A stretch of 64,000 nt of DNA from Saprospiraceae bacterium (GCA_016717655.1 JADKFC010000001.1:496001-560000); one strand, 5' to 3'. Shown: positions 34,530 through 43,769, counted from the first letter of the stretch. The notes: generated from the sequence alone by a model not told the origin. Numbers and translations are program-made.

Positions 34530-36038
34530 ATGGTTGAAAAAGAGTTGATTAAATGGGTTAATGCTCATTTTTACGTACCGTTTGGTAGATATTTGTTTAA
34601 ATTTATTCAAAATAATGCTTTATATCAAAGTATTATTGACTACATTAGTCTCTCGCTTTCTACATTTAACTGCAAATTAGTAATAGTAAAATATTCAGAT
34701 GATATTTCAGTGAAAGTTGGCCGGTATTTAGAAAAATTTATTAGATTACGTATTATTAATAATCAAGTAGACGTTGATTCATTTAAATATTTTAAAAAAT
34801 ATTCGCATGAGGCTCTTTGTGAAGGTGATTTGCTATTATTTATAGATAAAGAAGAAAGCAGTTTAGGAAGCATTGAATTTTATAGCTTTCTATTTGACTC
34901 AGTTAAAATGGTTATTGTGCACTCATTTTTCTATTTATTATTTTCTATTTATGCAATTAAATTGGGTTTTTCTAATTTAATTTATACTTTATTTTTAATA
35001 ATTAACACAATTATTGTATCATATCTACATTACACCTTTACTAAACATAATTCTAATATTTGTAACAACCATGAGAACGAGCTAAATACATGTAATGCAA
35101 TTGCATTTTCTATTCCTAAAATATTACACCTTGAATTGATTGATTGGGCATTAATTTATTTTGTTTCATTGATCTATTTATACGGGTTCACTTTGGTTTT
35201 TAGCAATTGGCATGGTTTGTCTCTTTTTTATTTTTTTGTTGTGGGTTTTGGCGCAGCTATTGCTCTTACTTCTATTATGTATCAAATAAAATATAAGTTA
35301 TTTTGCAGGTTGTGTATATTAATTGATGCTTTTTTATTAATAAATATTTTGTTGATTTTATTGATACAATTCGATATTAGTATTAACTACAATTACTTAA
35401 TTTTCAATGTTGTGTTGTATTTATGTATTCTGATTTATTTTTATTTCGACCTTTTATTATTAAAAAACAGAGAAAATATTTCTAAAGAAAATCTATCTTT
35501 AAAAGCCTTTTTTCATAATAAATTCAAGAATAAGGCAGTAATTGTTGAAAGTGAAATATTTAATGAGTTTAAAGGTATTGCTATATTTTGTAATAATATT
35601 CACATTGATAGTGCTAAGTATTTAATAGTATTTAGCATTGAATGTGGTGCGTGTTTAAATTTTATGGATAAGTTAAATAGCTACAATACGAATACGAGTG
35701 GATTTGTCTTTTACATATTGAAATATAAGGGTAATGTTGATTTAAACCCTAAATTTAATGTTTACAAGTATTTAGCCATTATTTACAAAGATTTTGGATT
35801 TGAAGAATTCTATCGATTTTTAAAATTTTCTCAATTTGCAAATTTTGATAACTTAATTATATCTGAGCAGTTTAATAAAAAATATAAGTACCAAGAGTCT
35901 GATTTTGATGAAATTTCCACCCTACTTTTGACGCAGAACGCAGTTATTAGGAAATATAATTTTAATCGATTTCCAGTTATTCTTGATGTGGAAGGTGTTG
36001 TTTCGGAACTTATCCCTGCTTCATTGATTTTTAATTAG
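34530..36038 (+). CDS. VKOR-thioredoxin fusion, putative disulfide-forming enzyme
   Basis: 502 residues from the ATG at 34530; the earlier TTG at 34488 lies in the terminator stem. Residues 1-125 are an unrecognised cytoplasmic-type domain. About 128-310 form a multi-helix membrane region with the VKOR layout: loop cysteines C178 and C188 (ICNNHENELNTCNAIAFSIP) and active site C259xxC262 in YQIKYKLFCRLCILIDAF. The C-terminal domain (about 350-500) has a thioredoxin-like motif C371GAC374. VKOR-Trx fusions oxidise thiols to disulfides and feed electrons to quinones. The gene is strikingly AT-rich compared with the hydrogenase region, a sign of transfer. The obvious substrate is the Cys-rich peptide 47 bases upstream. 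Confidence 0.8.
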   Translation: MVEKELIKWVNAHFYVPFGRYLFKFIQNNALYQSIIDYISLSLSTFNCKLVIVKYSDDISVKVGRYLEKFIRLRIINNQVDVDSFKYFKKYSHEALCEGDLLLFIDKEESSLGSIEFYSFLFDSVKMVIVHSFFYLLFSIYAIKLGFSNLIYTLFLIINTIIVSYLHYTFTKHNSNICNNHENELNTCNAIAFSIPKILHLELIDWALIYFVSLIYLYGFTLVFSNWHGLSLFYFFVVGFGAAIALTSIMYQIKYKLFCRLCILIDAFLLINILLILLIQFDISINYNYLIFNVVLYLCILIYFYFDLLLLKNRENISKENLSLKAFFHNKFKNKAVIVESEIFNEFKGIAIFCNNIHIDSAKYLIVFSIECGACLNFMDKLNSYNTNTSGFVFYILKYKGNVDLNPKFNVYKYLAIIYKDFGFEEFYRFLKFSQFANFDNLIISEQFNKKYKYQESDFDEISTLLLTQNAVIRKYNFNRFPVILDVEGVVSELIPASLIFN

Positions 36039-36314
36039 GAGTGGGATAAGAAAAAGTATTAACGGTTATACTTTAAGTATAGGTATTATTCTATTGTTTG
36101 ATTTGTAAATATTTGTAATTTATTAAATCTTGAATAAAATTATGAAATTCAATGGTATTTTGTATATCATAAAATGACTTGATGCTTTTGAAATAATATT
36201 ATTTTTAATTCTAAATTGTGTTTTGTTAAATATTTGTAAGATGCATTGTTTCTGTGTAAGGATGTTTATTTTGTTTGATTATTATTATTTAATATATAAA
36301 AATGTATAAAAAAT

Positions 36315-37577
36315 ATGTTAAAAGCATTAAAAAATAAATATTTGTCTGTTTATTATTTATTGGTCCTACCCGCAGTAGTTTTTGGCCAACGCTATAACCT
36401 ACCTTTAAAGACCAGGTTGACAATGCCGTCTCCTTATTTTATTGAGTGGTCCTATAAAATTGATTCATTATTTTCGTATAAAATACCGGAAGGTATTTTG
36501 AACCCGTGTATTAGCCAAGTTACTTTTTCAAAGGCATTGTCAATGTTGGAACAGCTGCAATGCAACAGAATAGGTAAGGCCAAATTTGAATCCTACGGTT
36601 TTAATACAGGCGAATATAGTAGCATGAATCACCGATGGAAAATGTTGGGCTTGCGTGGGACCATAGAAGGAAAGGAAGTGTTGGTTTTGGATGAAAATTT
36701 TGACTACGATATGACTAACGATTCAATTTACTATTTGCCCAAACCGGTTTTAAATGACACCATTCCTTTATACCACAATGTTTATTATAAGACAGATTTT
36801 AAAATTGATCGTGATATTAATTATGAATTTTTACACAATGATATTGTACATAAAATATCCGAACCGCTTTCATTTACTGTCTTAGTGGTTTATGATTCGC
36901 TTTCTAAATCTTTAACATATGCTGATTTATTTAAAATGGGCTGTGGAGATAAACTTGTTTTCGAAGATGTTTTGGAAGGTGAAAAAGTAAATATACAGGT
37001 TGTATCATCTACTACTTATCCCATAACTAAATCTGATTTTAAAATTACCACCTCTGCTGGTAGTTGCAGAAAATTGCTTAAAGAACCAATACCAATAGGC
37101 GCAAGCAGCTTTATTATTGATAGTTTTGACTTAATTCATAAGTGTCTTTATTTATCCAATTATCGTACGCCTTATGATTGGGCTAGCATCAAGGGAACCT
37201 CAATAAGTACGGATGAATCTTTTACTTTTGACTTGAAGTCAGATGTCAAGCTGATTCATGTCTGGTCAACATGGTGCCAGCCATGCATTAGAAATCTACC
37301 CAAATTGAAAGAATTAAACCAGAGTTTGACCAATGTTAGCATGTTAGGGATTTGTATTGGTATGAACAAAACTAAAGCCCAAGAGCATGTTGCTAAAAAT
37401 AATTTGGATTGGCCAATAATGTATTTTGAATCAAAGCCTGATTTTTTCAAAAACGAAATGGCAGTGGAAGCTTACCCTTGTTATGTCGTTCTGGATGCCA
37501 ATAATAAGATTCTATATAAGGGTTCTAATTTGAATCAAGCCCAAAACCAGCTCGAAATACTATCTATGAAAAAGTGA
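36315..37577 (+). CDS. Secreted TlpA-like thioredoxin protein
   Basis: 420 residues. A signal peptide (LSVYYLLVLPAVVFGQ, ending near residue 25) is followed by about 270 residues of unknown domain (NLPLKTRLTMPSPYFIEWSY..., ...SAGSCRKLLKEP). A C-terminal thioredoxin fold (about 305-420) has VWSTWCQPCIRNLPKLKEL (C321, C324) and the cis-Pro region EAYPCYVVLD. TlpA/ResA proteins reduce or isomerise disulfides in the periplasm. It follows the VKOR fusion by about 275 AT-rich bases without features and could be the reductase or isomerase arm of the same system. Confidence 0.82.
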   Translation: MLKALKNKYLSVYYLLVLPAVVFGQRYNLPLKTRLTMPSPYFIEWSYKIDSLFSYKIPEGILNPCISQVTFSKALSMLEQLQCNRIGKAKFESYGFNTGEYSSMNHRWKMLGLRGTIEGKEVLVLDENFDYDMTNDSIYYLPKPVLNDTIPLYHNVYYKTDFKIDRDINYEFLHNDIVHKISEPLSFTVLVVYDSLSKSLTYADLFKMGCGDKLVFEDVLEGEKVNIQVVSSTTYPITKSDFKITTSAGSCRKLLKEPIPIGASSFIIDSFDLIHKCLYLSNYRTPYDWASIKGTSISTDESFTFDLKSDVKLIHVWSTWCQPCIRNLPKLKELNQSLTNVSMLGICIGMNKTKAQEHVAKNNLDWPIMYFESKPDFFKNEMAVEAYPCYVVLDANNKILYKGSNLNQAQNQLEILSMKK

Positions 37578-37634
37578 AATATTTCAGCAATACAATTCGT
37601 TAATTATCACGGTTGTTCTAATAATCAGCTTGAA

Positions 37635-38651
37635 ATGAATCTAGTCATACACTTACTCATCGCCATATGGCTTATAAGCACACCCTGGCTTTCAATCGGA
37701 CAGTCATCGGTAAACTCACATCCTTTCAACACCCATTTAATTTGTCAATCAAAAGCCGAAATTTCAACCTTAATTTTTGCCATGCCCGATGCCGTCGAAG
37801 ACAAGGATTTTCATGATTTTAAAGACACCATCGGATTAATCAGGCCGGATACTTCATTGAATTTGTACACCATTTTGCTTTATGGAAAAGGCATTAAAGC
37901 AAGAAAAGATGTTTGGATCAATGGCGATGATGTATATATTTATTACTCTCTAAAAGATGGGCTTCAAATCGACTCTATCGTCAATAGTTCTGCTGCTACT
38001 GCTATTGCTACGTTTTATAAAATGAAAGCGATAAAGGAACACAATCTGGATTCATTGAATGCTTTTTTGTTTGACCAACTTAGAGTCTTATATACTTCTG
38101 TATTTTCTACAGAGATAGCTCAAATGATGATCCGCTATAATTTTGGCAATTTTGACCTCCTGGAAAGACTTCAAAACGAATTAGACCATCAACAACCATC
38201 TATTAAAAATAATAAATTCTCCCAAAATGAAAAACTCAAAGGTATTCTGGCCTTCAAGGACCTAAAGATCAGTGATTTGGTTTTGGCCAATAAGGATAGC
38301 GTTTCTGCTACCATAAAATTTGACACAACACAATACACCCTTATCGATTTTTGGTTTTCTGCTTGCCCTCCCTGCCTGCGTGATCATAAGCTCTTAAAGG
38401 AAAAGTATTCACAATTCAAGGATAAGTCTGTTCAAATTGTGGGAATTTCCAATGACCAGGACTTTCAAAAATGGAAACATACAATAGATATTCATCAGCA
38501 CCCATGGGTCAATTACATAGAAACAGACTCTACTTCCAAAATCTTTCGTTTTGCCAGTTCCTTCCCCAGCTATTATGTGTTGGACCGACAGGGAAACATT
38601 GTGAAGTATAGTACCCGTATAGAGGAGATTTTATATTTTCTTGGAATATGA
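37635..38651 (+). CDS. Second TlpA-like thioredoxin protein
   Basis: 338 residues with a signal peptide (LVIHLLIAIWLISTPWLSIGQS), an N-terminal helical region, and a C-terminal thioredoxin fold with FWFSACPPCLRDHKLLKEKY (C244, C247) and SFPSYYVLDRQG. It is 57 bases downstream of the first TlpA-like gene and convergent with the flavin oxidoreductase. Base composition returns toward the genome average here, so the AT-rich block ends about at this gene. Confidence 0.82.
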   Translation: MNLVIHLLIAIWLISTPWLSIGQSSVNSHPFNTHLICQSKAEISTLIFAMPDAVEDKDFHDFKDTIGLIRPDTSLNLYTILLYGKGIKARKDVWINGDDVYIYYSLKDGLQIDSIVNSSAATAIATFYKMKAIKEHNLDSLNAFLFDQLRVLYTSVFSTEIAQMMIRYNFGNFDLLERLQNELDHQQPSIKNNKFSQNEKLKGILAFKDLKISDLVLANKDSVSATIKFDTTQYTLIDFWFSACPPCLRDHKLLKEKYSQFKDKSVQIVGISNDQDFQKWKHTIDIHQHPWVNYIETDSTSKIFRFASSFPSYYVLDRQGNIVKYSTRIEEILYFLGI

Positions 38652-38665
38652 AAGGTTAAAGTAGA

Positions 38666-39769
38666 TTAACTTCCCTCCACAAAGCCCTTCCATTTTCGCA
38701 TGTACTGAATGAAGGTATCACTTAATCCTGCCTCCCTCAAATTCTGTTCTGTATAAGGAGGTTGGTGTGGAATGAAATCTTTATCCCGTGCTCTGATGGG
38801 CCAATCGGGAATGCCAATACCGGCTCGTCCCAGGGCAACAAAATCGGCACCCAGGTCTAAAGCTTTTTGGGCATCTGCGGGGGTCCAGATTTCTCCGGCT
38901 ACCATAAGGGCCGTGGAAGATGGTACTGCTTCCCTGAAATAGGTGATGAGGGCCTTGTTTGTATCAGGATATTTTTCAGGTCGCTTCAATGCATTCCAAG
39001 GTGAGACATGGATGTAGTCGGCTCCCTCAGCAGCGAGCAGTGCAGCCAGCTGCAGGCTTTCATCAAAATCGATGCCCTGAAAATTATATTTGTCTTCCGG
39101 CGAGAGGCGCGCACCTACTATAAAATCCCGGGGCAAGGTCATTCTGATATTTTTCAGGATAGTTCTGATGAACAATGACCGCTTTTCAAAACTACCGCCC
39201 CATTCATCGGTCCGCTGGTTGGTAGCTGTACTCAGAAACTGATGCAAAAGATAGCCATGGGCACCATGCAGCTCCACCCCGGCAAAACCCGATTGATGGG
39301 CTCTCACAGCAGCCTGTGTAAATGCCTGAATGGTATTTTCAATGTCTTTGAGTGAACCAGCTCTTACCTCCACTTCTGTACTTCCCACTTTGAATAGGTG
39401 AGCACTTGCGCTCCAGGGTTGCAAACCGGTCACCGAAACAGGACATCTGGCACCTCCATGAAAAAGTTGTACAATGCCCAATGCAGAATGAGTATGGATT
39501 CCTTCTGCAAGGCGGCTGAGTCCGGGTATCATGGCATCATCATGGATGCCCAGCTCCCCTTGCCAACCCTGTCCATCCTTTGAAACATGGGCTGCACAAG
39601 TAATGATGATGCCAAAACCCCCTTCAGCCCGTCGAACCAGCCAATGGTATTCATCGTCACTCAATGTACCGTCCTGGTGACTTTGCATATTGGTCATAGG
39701 AGCCAGGGCGATGCGGTTGGATGCTAGCTGTTGGGCAGCAGTGAATTGATAAGTTTCGAAAATATTCAT
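38666..39769 (-). CDS. NADH:flavin oxidoreductase, Old Yellow Enzyme family
   Basis: 367 residues from the ATG at 39769; a start 11 codons earlier adds an unlikely tail. FMN-dependent (beta/alpha)8 barrel with RIALAPMTNMQS near the start, VQLFHGGAR, the active-site and flavin region GVELHGAHGYLLHQFLS...NQRTDEWGGS, VGARLSPED, and the phosphate-binding end ADFVALGRAGIGIPDWP. Family enzymes reduce activated alkenes or nitro compounds; the substrate here is not predictable. Stands alone. Confidence 0.93.
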   Translation of the reverse strand: MNIFETYQFTAAQQLASNRIALAPMTNMQSHQDGTLSDDEYHWLVRRAEGGFGIIITCAAHVSKDGQGWQGELGIHDDAMIPGLSRLAEGIHTHSALGIVQLFHGGARCPVSVTGLQPWSASAHLFKVGSTEVEVRAGSLKDIENTIQAFTQAAVRAHQSGFAGVELHGAHGYLLHQFLSTATNQRTDEWGGSFEKRSLFIRTILKNIRMTLPRDFIVGARLSPEDKYNFQGIDFDESLQLAALLAAEGADYIHVSPWNALKRPEKYPDTNKALITYFREAVPSSTALMVAGEIWTPADAQKALDLGADFVALGRAGIGIPDWPIRARDKDFIPHQPPYTEQNLREAGLSDTFIQYMRKWKGFVEGS

Positions 39770-39837
39770 ATTCTTGGTTTGGTGCCTTTGTGTCCATATC
39801 ATTTTTACTTCAGGTGTGGTTGTAAAGATAGTGGAAA

Positions 39838-40077
39838 ACCGTCAACGGCTCACCGTCGACCGTCAACCGCTTACCGGGAACAGCTCACTGTCAACCGTCA
39901 ACGGCTTACCGCTTACCGGGAACAGCTCACTGTCAACCGTCAACGGCTCACCGCTTACCGGGAACGGCTCACTGGCAATCGTCAACGGCTTACCGCTTAC
40001 CGTCAACCGCTCACTGTCAACCGCTCACCGGCACCTGTCCCTATGCAGGCAAAGCCGCCTACCGCTTACCGTCAACC
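39838..40077. repeat. 7-bp-word array, CTTACCG orientation
   Basis: Made of 7-base words such as TCAACGG, CTTACCG, CTCACCG, TCAACCG, GGAACAG and CTCACTG in near-perfect 7-base phase until about 40034. A short non-repetitive piece follows at 40035-40060. The words are the reverse orientation of those in 40112-40780. Not coding: open frames exist only because 7-mers without stops stay open when repeated. Part of the roughly 1.1-kb gene-free gap 39770-40876. Confidence 0.85.
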
Positions 40078-40814
40078 GCTCATCTACCTGGCTAATGCCA
40101 GTTAGACAGGCTGTAAACCGCTTACAGCGGTAAGCCGTGAGCGGACAGCGGTGAGCGGACAGCCGCAATCGGACAGCGGTGAGCGGACAGCGGTGAGCGG
40201 ACAGCCGTAAGCGGACAGCGGTGAGCCGTGAGCGGACAGCGGTAAGCGGACAGCGGTTAGCCGTAAGCGGACAGCCGTAAGCGGACAGCGGTAAGCGGAC
40301 AGCCGTAAGCGGACAGCGGTAAGCCGTGAGCGGACAGCGGTGAGCCGTGAGCGGACAGCCGTAAGCGGACAGCGGTGAGCCGTGAGCGGACAGCGGTGAG
40401 CCGTAAGCGGACAGCGGTGAGCCGTGAGCGGACAGCGGTGAGCCGTGAGCGGACAGCGGTTAGCCGTAATCGGACAGCGGTGAGCGGTAAGCGGACAGCG
40501 GTTAGCCGTGAGCGGACAGCGGTAAGCCGTAAGCGGACAGCGGTTAGCCGTGAGCGGACAGCGGTTAGCCGTAAGCGGACAGCGGTGAGCGGTGAGCGGA
40601 CAGCGGTTAGCCGTAAGCGGACAGCGGTTAGCCGTGAGCGGACAGCGGTAAGCCGTAATCGGACAGCGGTGAGCGGTAAGCGGACAGCGGTAAGCCGTAA
40701 GCGGACAGCGGTTAGCCGTAAGCCGTAAGCGGACAGCGGTAAGCCGTAATCGGACAGCGGTAAGCGGTGAGCGGACAGCGGCCTGTCTAACTGGCGTTAG
40801 CCAGGTAGATGAGC
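40078..40814. repeat. Repeat block bounded by 34-bp inverted repeats, 7/21-bp internal period
   Basis: The 34-base end at 40078-40111 (containing CATCTACCTGGCTAATGCCA) recurs as its reverse complement at 40781-40814 with one mismatch. Each end contains its own small hairpin, CTGGC-4 bases-GCCAG. Between them, about 670 bases are tandem 7-mers (CGGACAG, CGGTAAG, CGGTGAG, CGGTTAG, CCGTAAG, CCGTGAG), often ordered as a 21-bp triplet of CGGACAG, CGGTNAG and CCGTRAG. Frames on both strands stay open for over 100 codons but give only periodic peptides. It may be a mobile or recombination-prone intergenic element; no transposase is present. Confidence 0.85.
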
Positions 40815-40852
40815 CGAGATCTGCAACCATTCATCATGGTCCAGATCCCGGC
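40813..40852. repeat. Long hairpin beside the repeat block
   Basis: GCCGAGATCTG (40813-40823) pairs with CAGATCCCGGC (40842-40852) with one mismatch, and inside it ACCAT (40826-40830) pairs with ATGGT (40836-40840). It lies 25 bases past the stop of the minus-strand gene at 40877 and could help end its transcript, though no T-tract follows on that strand. Confidence 0.6.
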
Positions 40853-40876
40853 TAAACTGCATTAACTATAAATATG

Positions 40877-42658
40877 CTACTCTTGTATCATTACCTTTTT
40901 GACCAGGGTTTTATCGGCTGTCTGTACTTGTAAGGTGTACATGCCGGGTGACAGGTGATCGACATCCATCTGCCATTGGGAGGTAGTTGGATGGGTGCTG
41001 ATCTTGTCAACCATTCTGCCCATGGCGTCTATTAGTAGGATGCTGTGTATCGACATTTCATCCGCAAGTTGGATATTCAAAATGCTGGAGGTGGGGTTGG
41101 GGTAGACCGTCAATGTACGGTCATCGATTACATCTTTTACAGAGGTGGCATTGCCGAAATAGACAGAAGCGAAGACGCTGGATTGAATGCCTTCATCGCA
41201 TGGGGAGTAAAGGTATAGCTCCAGATTGGGATACGATAATGGACTGTTGGCAGAAAGCTGTTTTACTTCGATGATGAGGTCTTGCAAACAGCTGTTGGCG
41301 GGAATGGAATATACCTGACCGGCATCGTTGCCATTGAGGGGTACACCGGAGGCGGATATCACGGCTCCATTTAAGTTGGATGCTGCATTGAGGGCCAGAT
41401 TGTAGGTGCGGGTCTCATTGCTTTCATTGCATAGATCTATTTTAAAAGTGGAGGAAGATCCTACTGGGTTACCTTGTGAAACAATGTAATCCTGATTACT
41501 ATCATTGTGCTTCAGCTTGGGTTGATCTCTTTGGTAACCACCTTCGTAAGGACAGCTGCTGATGGTGCCTTCTTTTAATCTGAAAACCGGGGTGCCGAAC
41601 ATGGGATCGCGAAATACATCTACATTAAATTTATCTCCTCCGTTGGCATCTACAAAGGTATAAGCCAGGGCATTGGCTGTGGCGTTTGTCTGAGCGGTGG
41701 TTTTTCCAAATCTTTTTTCTGTGGCATATTCGTATCCAGCTGAAAAGCCAGAGCCACCAATGTTGACTACGCCTTGAAGGCCGGCAGTAACGCCAATGTA
41801 GTGCTCCACAGAGATGGTATTGGTCTCTGATACTTCCAGGGTTTTGGTCCTGGTGAAGCCACCAGTACCACCGCTAAAACTGATGTTGGGATCCAGGGAG
41901 GCTGAAGCTGTATTTTTGTTTTTTTCATTGAGCTCCAATACCTGATTCCATACCTTGATCTGGTTTTGGGCATCAGCCCTGGTTTTGACAGGTAATGCAG
42001 TATTGTCTACATCTTTTTGCAGCCTTTCTATTTCTGATAGAATGCCACTTTCATCCAGGGCAAACTCCCTGATGGACTCAGGTGTTTTGATCGGACGGTA
42101 TACTAGATTTTTTTCTATCCTTACCTTACAGCTATCGTCGTCGACGACAATTTGCCGGTATACACCATAGGCAACGTCGTAGCCATAACCTACAAACAAA
42201 TCGCCGCCATCCTTAAAGCCATTGTCGGCTGCGGTTGAAAAGGCCTTGCTCAGGGTAAGACACGTTTCATTGGATTTGGATTGCATTTTGAAATCGCCAA
42301 TGCTCAGGCTACCAGAAAACTCAACGTATATTTCAATATCAACCACCACGATTACGCCTACCGATCCGGCATATCCCAGCTTCAGGGATGCGTTGGTGTT
42401 GTTGGACTCATCGTTGGCAAAGCTGGTCTCCAGGCTTCTGCAAATGGTTTTGGCCTGATCCAAGGCTGTAAAACTACCATCGCCCGGAGGATCGTGCAAT
42501 ACCATGTAGGGGATTTGCGGTTCGGTGACCAGGCCCAAAGAATCTACTGCCTGATCAACAATGCCTTCTACAACGAATGGCATCATTACACTGATGTCCC
42601 TTATGAATACCGGTTGGTTTGATTGGTCTAAATACCGAACTGTAAAACTAAACACCAT
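40877..42658 (-). CDS. T9SS-secreted protein of unknown family, main fragment
   Basis: 593 residues as an ATG-started frame, but this is only the larger part of the gene. The last 75 or so residues are a type A T9SS sorting domain (LTVYPNPTSSILNIQLAD...LSPGMYTLQVQTADKTLVKKVMIQE). The body is beta-rich with a glycine/serine stretch (GVTAGLQGVVNIGGSGFSAGYEYATEKRFGKTT) and no domain I can name. The fragment has no signal peptide: the reading continues upstream in the same frame (EVINGLGNHQADHTFVFDKASTEAFMVF...) to a TAG at 42734-42736, and beyond it. See the next entry for the front part. Confidence 0.82.
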   Translation of the reverse strand: MVFSFTVRYLDQSNQPVFIRDISVMMPFVVEGIVDQAVDSLGLVTEPQIPYMVLHDPPGDGSFTALDQAKTICRSLETSFANDESNNTNASLKLGYAGSVGVIVVVDIEIYVEFSGSLSIGDFKMQSKSNETCLTLSKAFSTAADNGFKDGGDLFVGYGYDVAYGVYRQIVVDDDSCKVRIEKNLVYRPIKTPESIREFALDESGILSEIERLQKDVDNTALPVKTRADAQNQIKVWNQVLELNEKNKNTASASLDPNISFSGGTGGFTRTKTLEVSETNTISVEHYIGVTAGLQGVVNIGGSGFSAGYEYATEKRFGKTTAQTNATANALAYTFVDANGGDKFNVDVFRDPMFGTPVFRLKEGTISSCPYEGGYQRDQPKLKHNDSNQDYIVSQGNPVGSSSTFKIDLCNESNETRTYNLALNAASNLNGAVISASGVPLNGNDAGQVYSIPANSCLQDLIIEVKQLSANSPLSYPNLELYLYSPCDEGIQSSVFASVYFGNATSVKDVIDDRTLTVYPNPTSSILNIQLADEMSIHSILLIDAMGRMVDKISTHPTTSQWQMDVDHLSPGMYTLQVQTADKTLVKKVMIQE

Positions 42659-43226
42659 AAAGGCCTCTGTTGATGCTTTATCAAAAACAAAGGTATGGTC
42701 CGCTTGATGGTTGCCAAGTCCATTGATAACCTCCTAACCCATTTCAAATTCTTTTTTGAAAATGGGTTCCTTTTCTTTCATGACAAAACCATCTGCTGTT
42801 TTATAGCCCAAATGAGCTGCAACGGGGCCACTCAATTGCACTTTGTTGGTTCCTAACCCTGTGATCGAATCAGGAAGTGTGAATTCAATATTGATATTTT
42901 GAGGGGTTCTGGCTTTGGCCCTAAAATATTTGTCTTTAGGGATGGTTTCAAAACCTTTGGTTAAGAATGGGGAGTTTTTTACATTACCAATACTAAATAC
43001 ATCAGGACCAGGAAAGAAACCACCATTTAAATTGTTGGCATATATTCCAGGTACATTAGTACAGATACCTCCACCAGGAGCATCTACTGTGAGGTTGAAA
43101 TTTTGAATTTTAAGCTTGGTTTGTGCTCTGCCCGTAAGTCAACTTATGATAGGTAAATAAGATCAATATAATCAATCCTATCTGACCTAACTTTTGGGCT
43201 GTTTTTTTTCGTAATAAAGTTGTCAT
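42659..43226 (-). pseudogene. Broken 5' part of the T9SS protein at 40877
   Basis: From ATG at 43226 the frame gives a signal peptide (IGLIILILFTYHKLTYGQ) and then stops after STNQA. One extra base near 43117-43126 separates it from the next frame, which reads KLKIQNFNLTVDAPGGGICTNVPG and runs for about 130 residues to the in-frame TAG at 42734-42736. After that TAG the same frame flows into the 593-residue fragment. Removing the extra base and replacing the TAG gives one secreted protein of about 780 residues with signal peptide and sorting domain. Whether the two lesions are real or sequencing errors cannot be told here. Confidence 0.75.
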
Positions 43227-43259
43227 ATTTATAGAGTTTAGTGATAATTTGAATGGGTT

Positions 43260-43769
43260 TTATTTTTCTTTGGCGTCGTCATTGTAAATATCTCTGATGG
43301 TTTTCCACTTGCCATCCTGCTTTTGCCATACAGCCATATACTTTCCGGTGTATGTCACTTTGCCACTGGCGTCAGTAACGGTTGTCTTACCGGTTTCGGT
43401 AACAAGATTCTGATCACCGTATACATCCAGGGTTTCGTAAGTTACGGTGTTGCCTTCTTTGTGTTTGGCCAGTCCAGCTTCAATATCTTTTTTGATCGCT
43501 TCTTTTCCTACCAACATGGGCTGGTTGTTGCTAAAGCTGACCGCATCATCTGCATAAAAGTCGAGGATGGCTGCAGCATTTTTGGTGTTGGAGGCCGCTT
43601 CCCACTGATCTTCCATGGCCTGGATTTCTGCTTTTAAAGCGTTAAGGTCAACAGCGGGGGCTGCGGTGATTTCAGAAGAAGGAGTGTCTTCAGCTTTATC
43701 TGCCTGCTTGCATGAGAAACTGACCATCAAGGTGACAAAAAGCAATACTAATAATTGTGTTGATTTCAT
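43260..43769 (-). CDS. SnoaL/DUF4440-like lipoprotein
   Basis: 169 residues. Lipobox LMVSFSC (C about 20) predicts a lipid anchor. The mature part has the NTF2-like/SnoaL fold of DUF4440 proteins: NALKAEIQAMEDQWEAASNTKNAAAILDFYADDAV, VGKEAIKKDIEAGL, and a C-terminal strand YMAVWQKQDGKWKTIRDIYN. Such proteins usually bind small ligands or act as isomerases; no function can be assigned. Stands alone. Confidence 0.87.
   Translation of the reverse strand: MKSTQLLVLLFVTLMVSFSCKQADKAEDTPSSEITAAPAVDLNALKAEIQAMEDQWEAASNTKNAAAILDFYADDAVSFSNNQPMLVGKEAIKKDIEAGLAKHKEGNTVTYETLDVYGDQNLVTETGKTTVTDASGKVTYTGKYMAVWQKQDGKWKTIRDIYNDDAKEK

Noticed and set aside
39731..40133. Plus-strand frames of 124 and 119 residues upstream of the inverted repeat
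   Set aside because: They cross the antisense side of the oxidoreductase start and the 7-mer array; the peptides are repetitive.
40112..40780. CRISPR-like array
   Set aside because: There are no unique spacers of constant length between identical repeats; the period is 7/21 bp and no cas genes are present.
40102..40830. Long open frames on both strands across the repeat array (242 residues on minus, 117 on plus)
   Set aside because: They consist only of the translated 7/21-bp repeat (Cys-Pro-Leu-Thr-Ala or Arg-Thr-Ala-Val-Ser type) and are open because the unit has no stop codon; they have no start signal and no family likeness.
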